DNA from: Evansella sp041820985
GTDB taxonomy: Bacteria; Bacillota; Bacilli; Bacillales; Salisediminibacteriaceae
Assembly (NCBI RefSeq): GCF_041820985.1
Contig: NZ_JBGUAU010000006.1
Location: 124,001 to 188,000, forward strand
Direction of reading: 5' to 3'
Length of the DNA stretch: 64,000 nt
Of this stretch, positions 40,259 through 50,129 are shown one piece after another. The position numbers were made by a program, and so were the translations under genes. The notes beneath the pieces are model-generated. The model was not told the DNA's origin. It did no database searches and worked only from the letters and a program-made list of their open reading frames with translations. Each line of letters starts with the position of its first letter. Within the stretch, counting starts at the first letter, position 1.

Positions 40259-41806
40259 TTATTTGTTTTGATCTGGTGAAGGGTATAAATTGTTTTTTTG
40301 TCTTTTTACATTGCTTTTTACAAATTCACTTGGACGACGATTATACATCCAAAGAGGTAACCTCATAAATACATCTCTCAATTCCGATAATTTTAATGGG
40401 GCTAATGGTGCAAAGTATGGTGTTCCAAATGAACGTAATTGACATAAATGTGCAGTAATTACCATTGTTCCAATTACAATTCCAAACAGACCAAATACGG
40501 AAGCAAGAACCATTAGTGGAAAACGTACGAGACGAACAGAAATAGCAAGACTGAATTTCGGAATCGTAAACGATGCAATTCCTGTTAATGACACGATAAT
40601 AACCATAGGTGCAGAAACAATCCCCGCTTCCACAGCAGCAGAACCTATCACTAGTGCACCAAGAATACTCACTGCTTGTCCGATTGTTTTCGGTAATCGA
40701 ACTCCAGCTTCTCGTAATGCTTCAAATGAAATTTCCATAATAAATGCTTCTACAACGGCAGGGAATGGGATTGCTTCCCGACTAGCTGCAATACTTAAAA
40801 GTAAATTTGTTGGAATCATTTCCTGATGATATGTTGTTACAGCAATATATAGAGCAGGTAACAATAATGCGATCCCTAAAAAAATGAGGCGAATACTTCG
40901 TAAAAAGATAGCAACATGGAAACGATCATAATAATCTTCACTTGCTTGAAATTGTTGCCAAAACGTTGCTGGCAATAGTATCACAAACGGAGTACCATCT
41001 ACTACAATGCCAATTCTTCCTTCCAATAAGTTTGCAGCAACAGTATCTGGTCTTTCTGTAATTTGAACTTGTGGAAACACACTCCAAGGATCATCTTCAA
41101 TTAATTCTTCAATGTAGCCCGATTCAAGAATACCGTCTATTTTTATACGATCAAGTCGATTATTTATTTCCTGTACTATTTTTTCATCAGCAATTCCATC
41201 TAAATACATTACCGCTACACCAGTTTGTGTCTTATCACCAATTATTTTTGAAACCATTTTCAAATCAGTAGTACGTATTTTTCGTCTGATTAAAGATGTA
41301 TTTACTCTAAGGCTTTCCACAAACCCCTCTCTAGGTCCACGGATCGCAGTTTCTGATTCAGGTTCTGTGATTCCTCTAGTTTGAAATTCTTTTGCATCAA
41401 AAATAAGTAGTTTTTCTTTACCATCTATGACAAGTACGGTATTTCCTTCTAAAACAGCTGTAACAGCTTTGTCTAACGTATTTTCTTCAACCGTCTGAGA
41501 TATGGACAATGTTTTTTCTTCAATATCATGGATCGTCGACACATTTTCTTCTTGCTTAATAAGATCCAATATCACATGTTGTTGAATATCAGTTGTATTA
41601 ACTAAACCGTCTATAAAAATTAGACAAGCTCTTTTCCCGTCCATTTGAATATTTCGATATAATACATCAGAGCAGTCAGAAAATGCATTTTTAAAAAACG
41701 ATAAATTGTCTCCTATTTTGCGATATACTAAAGTCACTCGTTCTATTTTTCCCATATAACAAAAACTCCAATATGTAGCAATATTTTTCTTATTTTGACC
41801 ATTCAT
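40259..41806 (-). CDS. germinant receptor A subunit (GerAA family)
   Basis: This 515-residue protein has a soluble N-terminal region of about 270 residues with the GerA domain pattern (DLVNTT, FIDGLV, then TSLIRRKIRTTDLKM and GTPFVILLPATFWQQFQASEDYY). About five membrane helices and a short cytoplasmic tail follow. It is the first gene of the A-C-D-B operon, expressed in the forespore in other Bacilli. ATG 41806 has AGGA ten bases upstream; ATG 41755 (MGKIERV), with GGAG ten bases upstream, is an equally possible start. No clear sigma-G promoter is visible in the short space after the ilvA terminator. Confidence 0.92.
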   Translation of the reverse strand: MNGQNKKNIATYWSFCYMGKIERVTLVYRKIGDNLSFFKNAFSDCSDVLYRNIQMDGKRACLIFIDGLVNTTDIQQHVILDLIKQEENVSTIHDIEEKTLSISQTVEENTLDKAVTAVLEGNTVLVIDGKEKLLIFDAKEFQTRGITEPESETAIRGPREGFVESLRVNTSLIRRKIRTTDLKMVSKIIGDKTQTGVAVMYLDGIADEKIVQEINNRLDRIKIDGILESGYIEELIEDDPWSVFPQVQITERPDTVAANLLEGRIGIVVDGTPFVILLPATFWQQFQASEDYYDRFHVAIFLRSIRLIFLGIALLLPALYIAVTTYHQEMIPTNLLLSIAASREAIPFPAVVEAFIMEISFEALREAGVRLPKTIGQAVSILGALVIGSAAVEAGIVSAPMVIIVSLTGIASFTIPKFSLAISVRLVRFPLMVLASVFGLFGIVIGTMVITAHLCQLRSFGTPYFAPLAPLKLSELRDVFMRLPLWMYNRRPSEFVKSNVKRQKNNLYPSPDQNK

Positions 41807-41823
41807 GGCTGTTTTATCCTAAA

Positions 41824-41873
41824 GACAAAAAAAGAGTACCAAAAAGTTTTTTCATAACCTTCTGATACTCCTG
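41824..41873 (-). terminator. terminator of ilvA
   Basis: The imperfect stem GAGTATC/GGTACTC (complements of 41865-41871 and 41836-41842) is followed on the minus strand by TTTTTTTG, directly after the ilvA stop and upstream of the germination operon. Confidence 0.75.
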
Positions 41874-41877
41874 CTCA

Positions 41878-43137
41878 TTAAATTAAGAAATTAAATAAAT
41901 CTTGATCTTTATTAATCTCAATAAACGTAAATCCTTTTTTGTTCATCCTTGCAATGAGTGGTTCATAGTCTTGTTTATATTTTAATTCTATACCTACAAG
42001 GACAGGACCTTTGTCTCGATTATTCTTTTTCGTATATTCAAAACGTGTAATATCATCTTTCTCTCCAAGTACATCACTCATGAATTCCCGTAACGCTCCA
42101 GCTCTTTGAGGGAAATTTACAATAAAATAATGTTTGTATCCTTCATAAATTAGCGAACGTTCTTTCATTTCTTGCATACGATCTATATCATTATTGCCAC
42201 CACTTATGATACAAACAATATTTTTACCTTTTATTTCATCTTTATAAAAGTCTAATGCTGCTACAGACAAAGCTCCTGCAGGCTCAGCAACTATGGCATT
42301 CTCATTGTACAACCCGAGAAGTGTTGTACAAACTTTACCTTCTGGTATAAGCACTACATCATCTATTACTTCCTTGGCTATTTCAAATGTTATTTTACCA
42401 ACTTGTTTTACTGCCGCACCATCAACAAACTTATCAATTGTACTTAACGTTACTACTTTATTTTGATCTAAAGACTCTTTCATTGCGGGGGCACCACTAG
42501 GCTCCACACCAATAATTTTTGTTGTTGGACTAATATTCTTAATGTAAGATCCAACACCGGAAATTAACCCACCTCCGCCTATCCCCATAAAAATATGCGA
42601 GACAGGTTCATCAATACTCTCTAACACTTCCATACCAATTGTGCCTTGCCCTGCAATTGTTAGATAATCATCAAACGGATGGATAAAAGCCATATTATTC
42701 TTTTCACAAAACTCCATTGCCTCGTAATATGAGTCATCAAACGTATCTCCGGTTAGAAAAACTTCTATAAAAGGTCCTCCAAAAAATTCAACTCGAGATA
42801 CCTTTTGACGTGGAGTGGTTGTGGGCATAAATATTCTTCCCTTTACTCCTAAAGCTTTACATGAGTAAGCTACACCTTGTGCATGATTTCCAGCACTAGC
42901 ACAAACTACTCCATGTTGTAACTCTTCGTTTGATAAACTTTGCATTAAATTGTACGCACCTCTTATTTTAAAGGAACGAACTACTTGCAAATCCTCACGC
43001 TTTAAAAAAACATTACATTGGTAACGCTCTGACAAAATCTCATCCTTTTGCAGAGGGGTATTGACTACGATATCTTTTAATACTTGATGAGCTATTATAA
43101 TATCTTTAATAGAAATCTTATTTTCAGTCATATTCAT
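41878..43137 (-). CDS. ilvA: threonine dehydratase (deaminase), biosynthetic
   Basis: This 419-residue PLP enzyme of the isoleucine pathway turns threonine into 2-oxobutanoate. It has the PLP lysine motif SFKIRGAYN (Lys57), SAGNHAQGVA, the phosphate-binding GIGGGGLISG and the C-terminal regulatory ACT-like domain (about 330-419, IVNFPQRAGALREFM). One regulatory domain is present, as in the shorter Bacillus type. Upstream I find no T-box signature, so regulation is not evident. AAGGTAT lies before the ATG. Single gene with its own terminator. Confidence 0.94.
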   Translation of the reverse strand: MNMTENKISIKDIIIAHQVLKDIVVNTPLQKDEILSERYQCNVFLKREDLQVVRSFKIRGAYNLMQSLSNEELQHGVVCASAGNHAQGVAYSCKALGVKGRIFMPTTTPRQKVSRVEFFGGPFIEVFLTGDTFDDSYYEAMEFCEKNNMAFIHPFDDYLTIAGQGTIGMEVLESIDEPVSHIFMGIGGGGLISGVGSYIKNISPTTKIIGVEPSGAPAMKESLDQNKVVTLSTIDKFVDGAAVKQVGKITFEIAKEVIDDVVLIPEGKVCTTLLGLYNENAIVAEPAGALSVAALDFYKDEIKGKNIVCIISGGNNDIDRMQEMKERSLIYEGYKHYFIVNFPQRAGALREFMSDVLGEKDDITRFEYTKKNNRDKGPVLVGIELKYKQDYEPLIARMNKKGFTFIEINKDQDLFNFLI

Positions 43138-43502
43138 ACCTTTTAAAATCCTTCCTAACTTTGACCTGCTAAATGAATAGATAAAAATATACTAACATAA
43201 ACATACATATTTAAAAACACGAAATTTTATTAATATTTTATTTTTTTATCTAATTCAAATGCATGGTTTGCTTTATTTAGTTTATTTTTACTTAACATTG
43301 CTCTTTTTTTAAGGAGCAGTCAAGTTACTTGCAACCTCTCCCAGATAAGAGAAAACACTAATTGAGGAATGGTACAATCAATAGACGTATGGTCCATGTT
43401 CTCCCACCAAGTTACAAAATCAAAATAAAAAGGATATATCAATTAAGGACTAACCTTTTGACATACCCTTCTCTTACCTTCTCTTACCTTGTCTTACCTG
43501 TT
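43138..43502. other. gap upstream of ilvA, with a short tandem repeat
   Basis: This non-coding stretch contains three 10-bp units (CTTCTCTTAC, CTTCTCTTAC, CTTGTCTTAC) at about 43469-43499, directly after the add stop. There is also an imperfect hairpin (GGAG...CTCC) around 43313-43343. No T-box, riboswitch or gene is recognisable. It presumably contains the ilvA promoter. Confidence 0.4.
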
Positions 43503-44543
43503 CTAATAAAGACCAACTTTTAGAAATTCTTCCCTATATTTATCTGTTAACATTTTTTTCTCCCCTTCAGGTAGAAAAGATGCCTGTAAGCCATTTAGTA
43601 TAAAGTTACTTATGTCTTTCAACGTAAATTTATATTTTTCCATTATTATCTTATATTCTTTCACAAGATTCGTATTAGAAACCGTTAAATTATCCGTATT
43701 AATTGTTATATTGATCCCTTTTTCATAATATTCTTTTAGGGGATAATCCGACCAACTTTTTGAAGCCTTCGTTTGAATGTTACTAATGGGGCACATTTCT
43801 AACGGGATTTTTTGATCACGGATAAAGTCATAAATTTTTTGATTTTCACGAAGTCTTACTCCATGTCCAATTCGATTGGCACATAGTTTTGTAACAGCAT
43901 CGTATATATTCTCGGGCCCACCTGCTTCTCCAGCGTGAATTGTAACTGGAATACCTTTTTTATTCGCATATTGAAAAACTTCAAGATGTAGATATGCAGG
44001 ATATTCCGCTTCGTCTCCTGCTAAGTCCACTGCCACAAGCCCTTTATGAAGAAAATGGGATGCTACTTCAATAACCTCCATATTTTGTTTTATAGAATGA
44101 TGCCTCATACAACATGCAATTACACGTGCTTTCACATCGAAAGTCTCGTTACCTCTTTTTAACCCTCGAATAACAGCTTGAAGTACTTCGTCAATCCGTA
44201 AGCCTTTCTCTCTATGTTGTTGTGGGGCAAAACGGACTTCTATATACTTACAATTTTGAGCACTAGCTTGCTCAACGATTTCAAAAGCAACTCGTTCTAA
44301 GGCTCTTTCTGAGTGAAGAAGCTTGGAAACAAGTTCAAACTTACTTAAATATTCTCGTAAGCTAATACACGACCCATGGATTCCTAAAAGATTACGAAGA
44401 TCGGTTATATTGTTTGAAGGTAAGGAAACATCTTCTTCAATACTAAGATCAAGAACAGTTTCCGGTTTAATACTACCATCTAAATGAACATGTAAATCCA
44501 CTTTCGGCAATCTCTCTAGAATAGAAATTGAATCTCCCAACAT
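43503..44543 (-). CDS. add: adenosine deaminase
   Basis: This 346-residue protein has the metal-binding DLHVHLDGS (His18, His20), THIHAGEAGG-type motif seen as VTIHAGEAGGPENIYDA (zinc His and catalytic Glu), RIGHGVRLRE with its His, and TINTDNLTVSNT with the Asp ligand. It deaminates adenosine (and deoxyadenosine) to inosine in purine salvage. The start is ATG 44543, immediately after AAAGGGGTG; the longer frame to 44651 has no site and an unlikely N-terminus. Single gene; no clear terminator. Confidence 0.93.
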   Translation of the reverse strand: MLGDSISILERLPKVDLHVHLDGSIKPETVLDLSIEEDVSLPSNNITDLRNLLGIHGSCISLREYLSKFELVSKLLHSERALERVAFEIVEQASAQNCKYIEVRFAPQQHREKGLRIDEVLQAVIRGLKRGNETFDVKARVIACCMRHHSIKQNMEVIEVASHFLHKGLVAVDLAGDEAEYPAYLHLEVFQYANKKGIPVTIHAGEAGGPENIYDAVTKLCANRIGHGVRLRENQKIYDFIRDQKIPLEMCPISNIQTKASKSWSDYPLKEYYEKGINITINTDNLTVSNTNLVKEYKIIMEKYKFTLKDISNFILNGLQASFLPEGEKKMLTDKYREEFLKVGLY

Positions 44544-44765
44544 AAACACCCCTTTCAATATAAACGGCAACTCCCTACAGAAACAAAGATTGACGAAGCG
44601 AATGGTATACAAACCAACAATATTAGGAATATTAGATAAGTTAACCACCAATTGAGATTACGTATTTTAAGGTAAGATAATAATAAATAAGAAATTATAA
44701 ATTTTTTCTATATTACTATCAAATGAACTATTTATCAACTTTATTGTTAGTTTTTTTAGCAAACA

Positions 44766-44803
44766 AAAAAACAGAGCTTACATTAGCATTCTCTGTTTTT
44801 TTA
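44766..44803 (-). terminator. terminator of the radical SAM gene
   Basis: The stem AAAACAGAG/CTCTGTTTT (with further A-T pairs) at 44766-44802 is followed on the minus strand by TTTTTTTG. Confidence 0.88.
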
Positions 44804-44815
44804 CATATCACTAAA

Positions 44816-45946
44816 TTATGAAGTTGCACTACTCTTTTTCCTTAACTCTTTCGGAATATAAATACAGAATGGCTCACTTTCCATATAATCCCCAGTCATA
44901 GCAAACGCTCTTGATCTAGAACCACCACACACCTCATTATATTCACACACACCACATTTCCCCTTATAACTACTTGGGTTTCGTAAAGATTGAAAAATGG
45001 GAGAATCCCTATAGATGTCAGGTAAAGGAGTTTCCTTTACGTTACCAGTTTTAATAGGAAGTAAACCACTAGGATAAACATCACCAATATGAGAAATAAA
45101 GACAAAACCATTACCATCATTTACGCCTTTTGGAGCACGTCCGAGACCACCTATTTTCCCTGTAGAACCATTTTTTAATGCATCTCTATATTGAATGTTA
45201 CTCCCTTTGCTTTCTGCCTGCTTCTCTCGCATCTTATTTTGGATCACTACTCTACGATAATGTTGTGCTCCAGTTGTTTTTATATCAAAGGAGACTCGCT
45301 TAGATAAATCGTAAAGCCACTGAAATACTTTTTCATGCTCGAGTGCAGTAATCATATCCTTTTCTTGCCCACGCCCCGTTGGAACAAGGAAAAACACGCT
45401 CCACAATACACAGTTTAGCTTTTCCACTAATTCTGCCATCTCGTCTAAGTGCTCGTAGTTATATCTTGATATGACAGTATTAATTTGAATTGGCATCTCT
45501 AGTTCATGCAAGTAGTTGATCGCATTCATGGTAAGGTCAAAAGATCCACTAGTTCCACGGAAATGATCGTGGATCTCTGCATTTGGCCCATCAATACTAA
45601 ATGCCCAGCGACTTAGCCCAATATCTTTTGCTTTTTTCATTGCTTCCCTTGTGACATTCGGAGTAGCTGATGGGGTCATAGATACGCGGATTCCTTTTTT
45701 GATTGCATATGATGCAATATCAAAAACGTCCTCACGCATGAGAGGGTCTCCACCAGTAAAAACTAGCATTGGATTATTCATAGAATGAATATCATCAATT
45801 AACTTTTTTCCCTGATCAAATGTTAATTCAGAGGGATCACGTCGATATTGTGCTTCAGCACGACAATGTAAACATTTTAACTCACAAGCTCTAGTTAATT
45901 CCCATATTACTATAAAAGGATTCTCATCGTAATTTTGCGGAAACAT
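44816..45946 (-). CDS. radical SAM/SPASM domain protein (TIGR04053-like)
   Basis: This 376-residue protein has the radical SAM cluster C-x3-C-x2-C in RACELKCLHCRA (Cys21, 25, 28). The TGGDP motif and a C-terminal SPASM segment with cysteines (CGVCEYNEVCGGSRSRAFA, then a later Cys) bind further Fe-S clusters. The overall pattern resembles proteins near NirJ/AhbC of heme modification, and the uncharacterised TIGR04053 group. No peptide substrate gene or heme genes are adjacent, so its target is unknown. GGAGTGGT lies before the ATG. Single gene with its own terminator. Confidence 0.85.
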   Translation of the reverse strand: MFPQNYDENPFIVIWELTRACELKCLHCRAEAQYRRDPSELTFDQGKKLIDDIHSMNNPMLVFTGGDPLMREDVFDIASYAIKKGIRVSMTPSATPNVTREAMKKAKDIGLSRWAFSIDGPNAEIHDHFRGTSGSFDLTMNAINYLHELEMPIQINTVISRYNYEHLDEMAELVEKLNCVLWSVFFLVPTGRGQEKDMITALEHEKVFQWLYDLSKRVSFDIKTTGAQHYRRVVIQNKMREKQAESKGSNIQYRDALKNGSTGKIGGLGRAPKGVNDGNGFVFISHIGDVYPSGLLPIKTGNVKETPLPDIYRDSPIFQSLRNPSSYKGKCGVCEYNEVCGGSRSRAFAMTGDYMESEPFCIYIPKELRKKSSATS

Positions 45947-46067
45947 ATACTACCACTCCTAGATAACAATATTAGTATAGGTTCAGCATATCCAAAATAC
46001 GAACATATTGTAGTGAGGAAAATCACAAACAGTGAATAGTACTGAATTGTTCACATTTTAAAAGTCA

Positions 46068-47918
46068 TCAACTAATTTCTTCATTACTAGAAAATTGGCT
46101 GTAATATAACTCTGCATAGAAACCGTTTTTCTCAATCAGCTGTTCATGAGTACCTTTTTCCACAATATCTCCTTTATTCATTACCAAAATAAGATCGGCA
46201 TCACGAATGGTAGATAGACGATGTGCAATAACAAAGCTTGTTCGTCCATTCATTAGTTCTTTCATTGCTTTTTGAATATTCATTTCTGTACGTGTATCAA
46301 CACTACTAGTAGCTTCGTCTAACAGTAATATTTTTGGATCTCTTAAAAGAGCTCTGGCGATAGTAATTAGCTGTCTCTGACCTTGAGAGATATTAGTAGC
46401 ATCTTCGCTTAATACTGTGTCGTATCCTTTTGGTAACGTCCGAATAAAATCATCTGCATAGGCATTATGAGCAGCTTTAATAATTTCAGTTTCCGTAGCA
46501 CCTTCACGTCCATATGCAATATTCTCGCGTATGGTTCCATTAAACAACCAAGTATCTTGTAAAACCATTGCAAACATACTTCGGACTTCTTCTCTCGAAA
46601 GGTCCTTTATGCTTTTATTATCAATTCGAATATCGCCTTTGTTCGTTTCGTAAAAACGTAGAAGTAAGTTAATAATAGTTGTTTTCCCTGCACCAGTTGG
46701 ACCTACAATTGCTACCGTTTGACCGTGTTCTACTTCAATGTTCATATCATTAATTACTGGGGAATTTTCTTCATATCCAAAATGTACATGCTCAAATGAG
46801 ACACGACCTCGTAAATTTGCTAGGTTCACGTCTGACACTTCTTCTCTCTTTTCTTCGTCCTCATCAAGAAGAGCAAACACTCTTTCTGCTGACGCTAATG
46901 CTGCTTGAATCATATTCGCAACACTTGCTACTTGTACCATTGGTTGAGATAACTGTTGTGAATACTGTATAAATGCTTGTACATCCCCGATTCGTATACT
47001 TCCATTTAAAACAAGAAGTCCACCAGCAATACTAACAAATACATATCCGATATTACTTATAAACGTCATTAACGGCATCATAATTCCTGAAATAAACTGA
47101 GCTTTCCAACCAGCTTTATATAAACGATCATTTATGGAATCAAATTCTTTGATTGCATCCTGTTCTTGGCCAAACGCTTTTACAACTTGATGGCCAGTAA
47201 ACATCTCTTCAATATGACCATTAATACTTCCAAGCTCTTTTTGTTGACTCTTGAAATGCTTTTGAGAAAACTGAGCTACTGTTCTTACAACAATAACACT
47301 CAATGGAATCGTTATACACACGACTAGCGTTAATAATGGACTAATAACAAGCATCATAATAATAATACCTATCACAGTAATCACAGAAGTAATTACCTGA
47401 GTAAGTGCCTGCTGTAAGGATGTATTAATGTTATCTATATCATTCACTGCTCTACTTAACACATCACCATGTTTATGCTTGTCAAAATACTGTATTGGCA
47501 ATCTTGTTAATTTTTCATTCACTTCTTGGCGCATTTCAGCAATAGTTCGTTGAGAAACTCCTGCCATAATATACTGTTGTATAAAGGCAAAAAATGTAGA
47601 GGCACAATACAATATGATTAAAACAATTAATAATTTCCCTATAAATGGAAAGTCCACTCCAGTTCCTTCCATAAAACTATCAAAAAGAGACGAAGTTGCA
47701 TCACCAAGAAGTTTTGGACTAATGACATTAAACAGTGTAGAAAAGACTGCTGCAATGGCTACGATTATTAATGGCAGTCTTCTTGGTTTAAGATAGCTTA
47801 ATAATCGCTTTAACGTAACTTTAAAATTCTTTGGCTTTTCTACCTGAAACATAGGACCTTTCCCGGCTCCGGCTCCACTATTATTCGATATACGAGAGGA
47901 TTTCTTTTTCGATGTCAT
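46068..47918 (-). CDS. heterodimeric ABC exporter, subunit with canonical Walker B
   Basis: This 616-residue half-transporter has a Gly/Ser-rich basic N-terminus, six membrane helices and an ATPase domain. Walker A is GPTGAGKTT and Walker B is LLLDEATSS, with the catalytic Glu. The signature motif is ISQGQ instead of LSGGQ, which marks the degenerate partner of a heterodimer. Its start overlaps the stop of the upstream ABC gene by four bases. The pair resembles B. subtilis YfiB/YfiC and probably exports drugs or lipids. Substrate unknown. Confidence 0.9.
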   Translation of the reverse strand: MTSKKKSSRISNNSGAGAGKGPMFQVEKPKNFKVTLKRLLSYLKPRRLPLIIVAIAAVFSTLFNVISPKLLGDATSSLFDSFMEGTGVDFPFIGKLLIVLIILYCASTFFAFIQQYIMAGVSQRTIAEMRQEVNEKLTRLPIQYFDKHKHGDVLSRAVNDIDNINTSLQQALTQVITSVITVIGIIIMMLVISPLLTLVVCITIPLSVIVVRTVAQFSQKHFKSQQKELGSINGHIEEMFTGHQVVKAFGQEQDAIKEFDSINDRLYKAGWKAQFISGIMMPLMTFISNIGYVFVSIAGGLLVLNGSIRIGDVQAFIQYSQQLSQPMVQVASVANMIQAALASAERVFALLDEDEEKREEVSDVNLANLRGRVSFEHVHFGYEENSPVINDMNIEVEHGQTVAIVGPTGAGKTTIINLLLRFYETNKGDIRIDNKSIKDLSREEVRSMFAMVLQDTWLFNGTIRENIAYGREGATETEIIKAAHNAYADDFIRTLPKGYDTVLSEDATNISQGQRQLITIARALLRDPKILLLDEATSSVDTRTEMNIQKAMKELMNGRTSFVIAHRLSTIRDADLILVMNKGDIVEKGTHEQLIEKNGFYAELYYSQFSSNEEIS

Positions 47919-49642
47919 GCACTCTCATCCCCCGTTCTCTGAGATGCTACAATTTCTTGATAAACAGTGTTATTCTTTAACAGTTCTTCATGAGGACCAA
48001 TTCCCGCAATTTTCCCTTCATTTAAAACAATAATTTGATCAACATTCATCACAGTATTTATTCGTTGTGCAACCAGAATAATAGTTGCATCTTTCGTTTT
48101 TTGTTTTAGCGCTTTCCTTAAATTTGCATCCGTTTTATAATCGAGTGCAGAAAAGCTGTCATCAAAGACATAAATTTCAGGGTTTCGAACGAGCGCTCTT
48201 GCGATAGACAATCTCTGCTTTTGTCCACCAGATAAATTTGCGCCTCCTTGATCTATAAACGTAGAAACACCATCTTCTTTTTCGTTTACAAATTCTATTG
48301 CTTGGGCTGTTTCCAAAGCTGCAATGATATCTTCTTCAGTAGCTTCTTTTTTTCCAAAACGAATATTTTCCTCAATCGTTCCACTAAATAGAGAAGCTTT
48401 TTGTGGTACATACCCTAGCTTTTTTCTTACATCCTTTTGAGTCATATGTCGAATATCTATTCCGTTTAACATGATAGAACCTGCTTCTATGTCATAAAAC
48501 CTTGGTATAAGTTGTACTAACGTTGTTTTACCGGCACCAGTACTTCCTATTATTGCTGTCGTTTGTCCTGGCTTTGCATGGAAGGATATGTTTTCAATAG
48601 CAGGTTTCTCAGCCCCTTTATATCGGAAAGTGACATTCTTAAACTCAAGATGCCCTTGTAAACCAGTCTCTATTGCCTCTTGTATTGGATCTTTCATATC
48701 CGGGTTAATCATCAAAATCTCATTCACACGTTTTGCCGATGCTTGTGCCCTTGGGATTAAAATAAAAGCATAGGAAAGCATGATAAGCGACATTAATATC
48801 ATCATGGCATATTGTAAAAATGCCATTAAGTTCCCTACTTCCATAAGCCCGTTATCAATTCTAATAGCTCCAAACCAAACAATAGCTATATTAGTGAAAT
48901 TCATAATAATAAGCATAAGCGGGAAGAGAATAGCCATTATTTTGTTTACTTTAATTCCTGTATCCCGAAATTGTTCATTAGCAACATTAAATCTCTGCTT
49001 CTCGTACTTTACTCGGTTAAATGCCCTAACCACACGGGTTCCAATGAGTGATTCACGAAGTAATAAATTTAATCGATCCGTTCTTTTTTGTAGTTCTCCG
49101 AATAACGGAATAGCTTTTCTACTTATAAAAAATATCGTTCCAGCTAACACAGGTAATGCTGCTAGAAAAACAAGGGAAAGCGCAGGATCACGGGAAACAG
49201 CTAAAATAATTCCGCCAATAAGCATCAATGGTGCTCTTGTGACGATTCGTAAAATCATATTTAAAACGTCTTGAATTTGCTTAACATCATTTGTTGTTCT
49301 CGTTATTAAGGATGCAGGACCAATTTGCTCATATTCCTGTAGCGAAAAGTTTTCAACGTTAACAAACAACTTTCGACGAACATCTTTTCCAAATCCTAGT
49401 GCAACACGTGAAGCTAAAAAGGTTACTAAAATAGTAAGAAGCACAGCAAGAATGGAACATACGATCATCCATCCTCCAGTTTGTAATATAAAAGACATAT
49501 CATTCGTTACGATACCTATATCGACTACATCTGCCATTAGTGTTGGTAAATATAGTTCTAATAACGTGGCAGATAGAGTTAAAATAACAATTAAAATAAC
49601 ATGTAAAGTGTATGGCTTTACATATTTAATCATATGTAACAT
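47915..49642 (-). CDS. heterodimeric ABC exporter, subunit with degenerate Walker B
   Basis: This 575-residue half-transporter has six membrane helices and an ATPase domain: Walker A GSTGAGKTT, signature LSGGQ, Walker B VFDDSFSALD. Asp replaces the catalytic Glu after the Walker B Asp, so this subunit supplies the non-hydrolytic site. It is paired with the overlapping downstream subunit, whose own signature is altered. AAAGGGTAATTTT lies before the ATG at 49642. The two genes form one operon. Confidence 0.9.
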   Translation of the reverse strand: MLHMIKYVKPYTLHVILIVILTLSATLLELYLPTLMADVVDIGIVTNDMSFILQTGGWMIVCSILAVLLTILVTFLASRVALGFGKDVRRKLFVNVENFSLQEYEQIGPASLITRTTNDVKQIQDVLNMILRIVTRAPLMLIGGIILAVSRDPALSLVFLAALPVLAGTIFFISRKAIPLFGELQKRTDRLNLLLRESLIGTRVVRAFNRVKYEKQRFNVANEQFRDTGIKVNKIMAILFPLMLIIMNFTNIAIVWFGAIRIDNGLMEVGNLMAFLQYAMMILMSLIMLSYAFILIPRAQASAKRVNEILMINPDMKDPIQEAIETGLQGHLEFKNVTFRYKGAEKPAIENISFHAKPGQTTAIIGSTGAGKTTLVQLIPRFYDIEAGSIMLNGIDIRHMTQKDVRKKLGYVPQKASLFSGTIEENIRFGKKEATEEDIIAALETAQAIEFVNEKEDGVSTFIDQGGANLSGGQKQRLSIARALVRNPEIYVFDDSFSALDYKTDANLRKALKQKTKDATIILVAQRINTVMNVDQIIVLNEGKIAGIGPHEELLKNNTVYQEIVASQRTGDESA

Positions 49643-50129
49643 AAAATTACCCTTTCTTTTTAACTTTGTATTAGTATTCTTGAATTATTTTTTATCATTA
49701 TTAAGACATTAAATAAATAATAAGCTCAAAGTAAAGCCTTCGCAAACATCTATCGGTCTATTCTCTCTTCTTTATCATGCGCCTTTCCTTCTATTTTTGT
49801 ATATTAGCCTTGTAAAAAGAATACCTGTTTAACATTTAAATTTCGACAAAATCTAGAGATTTCCTCCAAACCAGCTAAAAATGAACGATATTTCTCCCAC
49901 GTTCTCACTAACCACAGACATATAACATATCATGCAGTTTAAATAATGTGATAAAAAAGTAATGATAATAAAATTTTTATGAAATGTACAAGGACAGAAA
50001 AACTCCTACGGAACACGAAAGCAGTAAAATCCATGTAAGCTGATAAATAAATCCATGGTTTCCTAGTGCAATAACTTATATTGTTATTTTACAAACATTA
50101 CTTACATTAAAAATTAGGAGGAATTAAGC
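49643..50129. promoter_or_regulatory. divergent region between two ABC exporter operons
   Basis: About 490 bp of AT-rich spacer should hold the promoters of both ABC operons. A 19-codon frame at 49979-50038 (MKCTRTEKLLRN start) has no ribosome site. A BmrB-like attenuating leader peptide, known for bmrCD of B. subtilis, is not convincingly present. A strong AGGAGGAA lies before the TTG at 50130. No palindromic operator stands out. Confidence 0.45.

Noticed and set aside
43469..43499. Three 10-bp repeats as a possible regulatory array
   Set aside because: Too few and too short, lying directly after a stop codon; probably slippage.
43138..43500. T-box leader upstream of ilvA
   Set aside because: No AGGGTGGNACCGCG motif or specifier stem could be found in either orientation.
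48780..49274. 164-codon open frame on the plus strand
   Set aside because: It lies fully antisense to the ABC exporter gene 47915-49642, whose motifs are intact, and has no ribosome site. It is a shadow.
49979..50038. Leader peptide controlling the BmrCD-like operon
   Set aside because: The 19-codon frame has no SD and no terminator/antiterminator pair around it.
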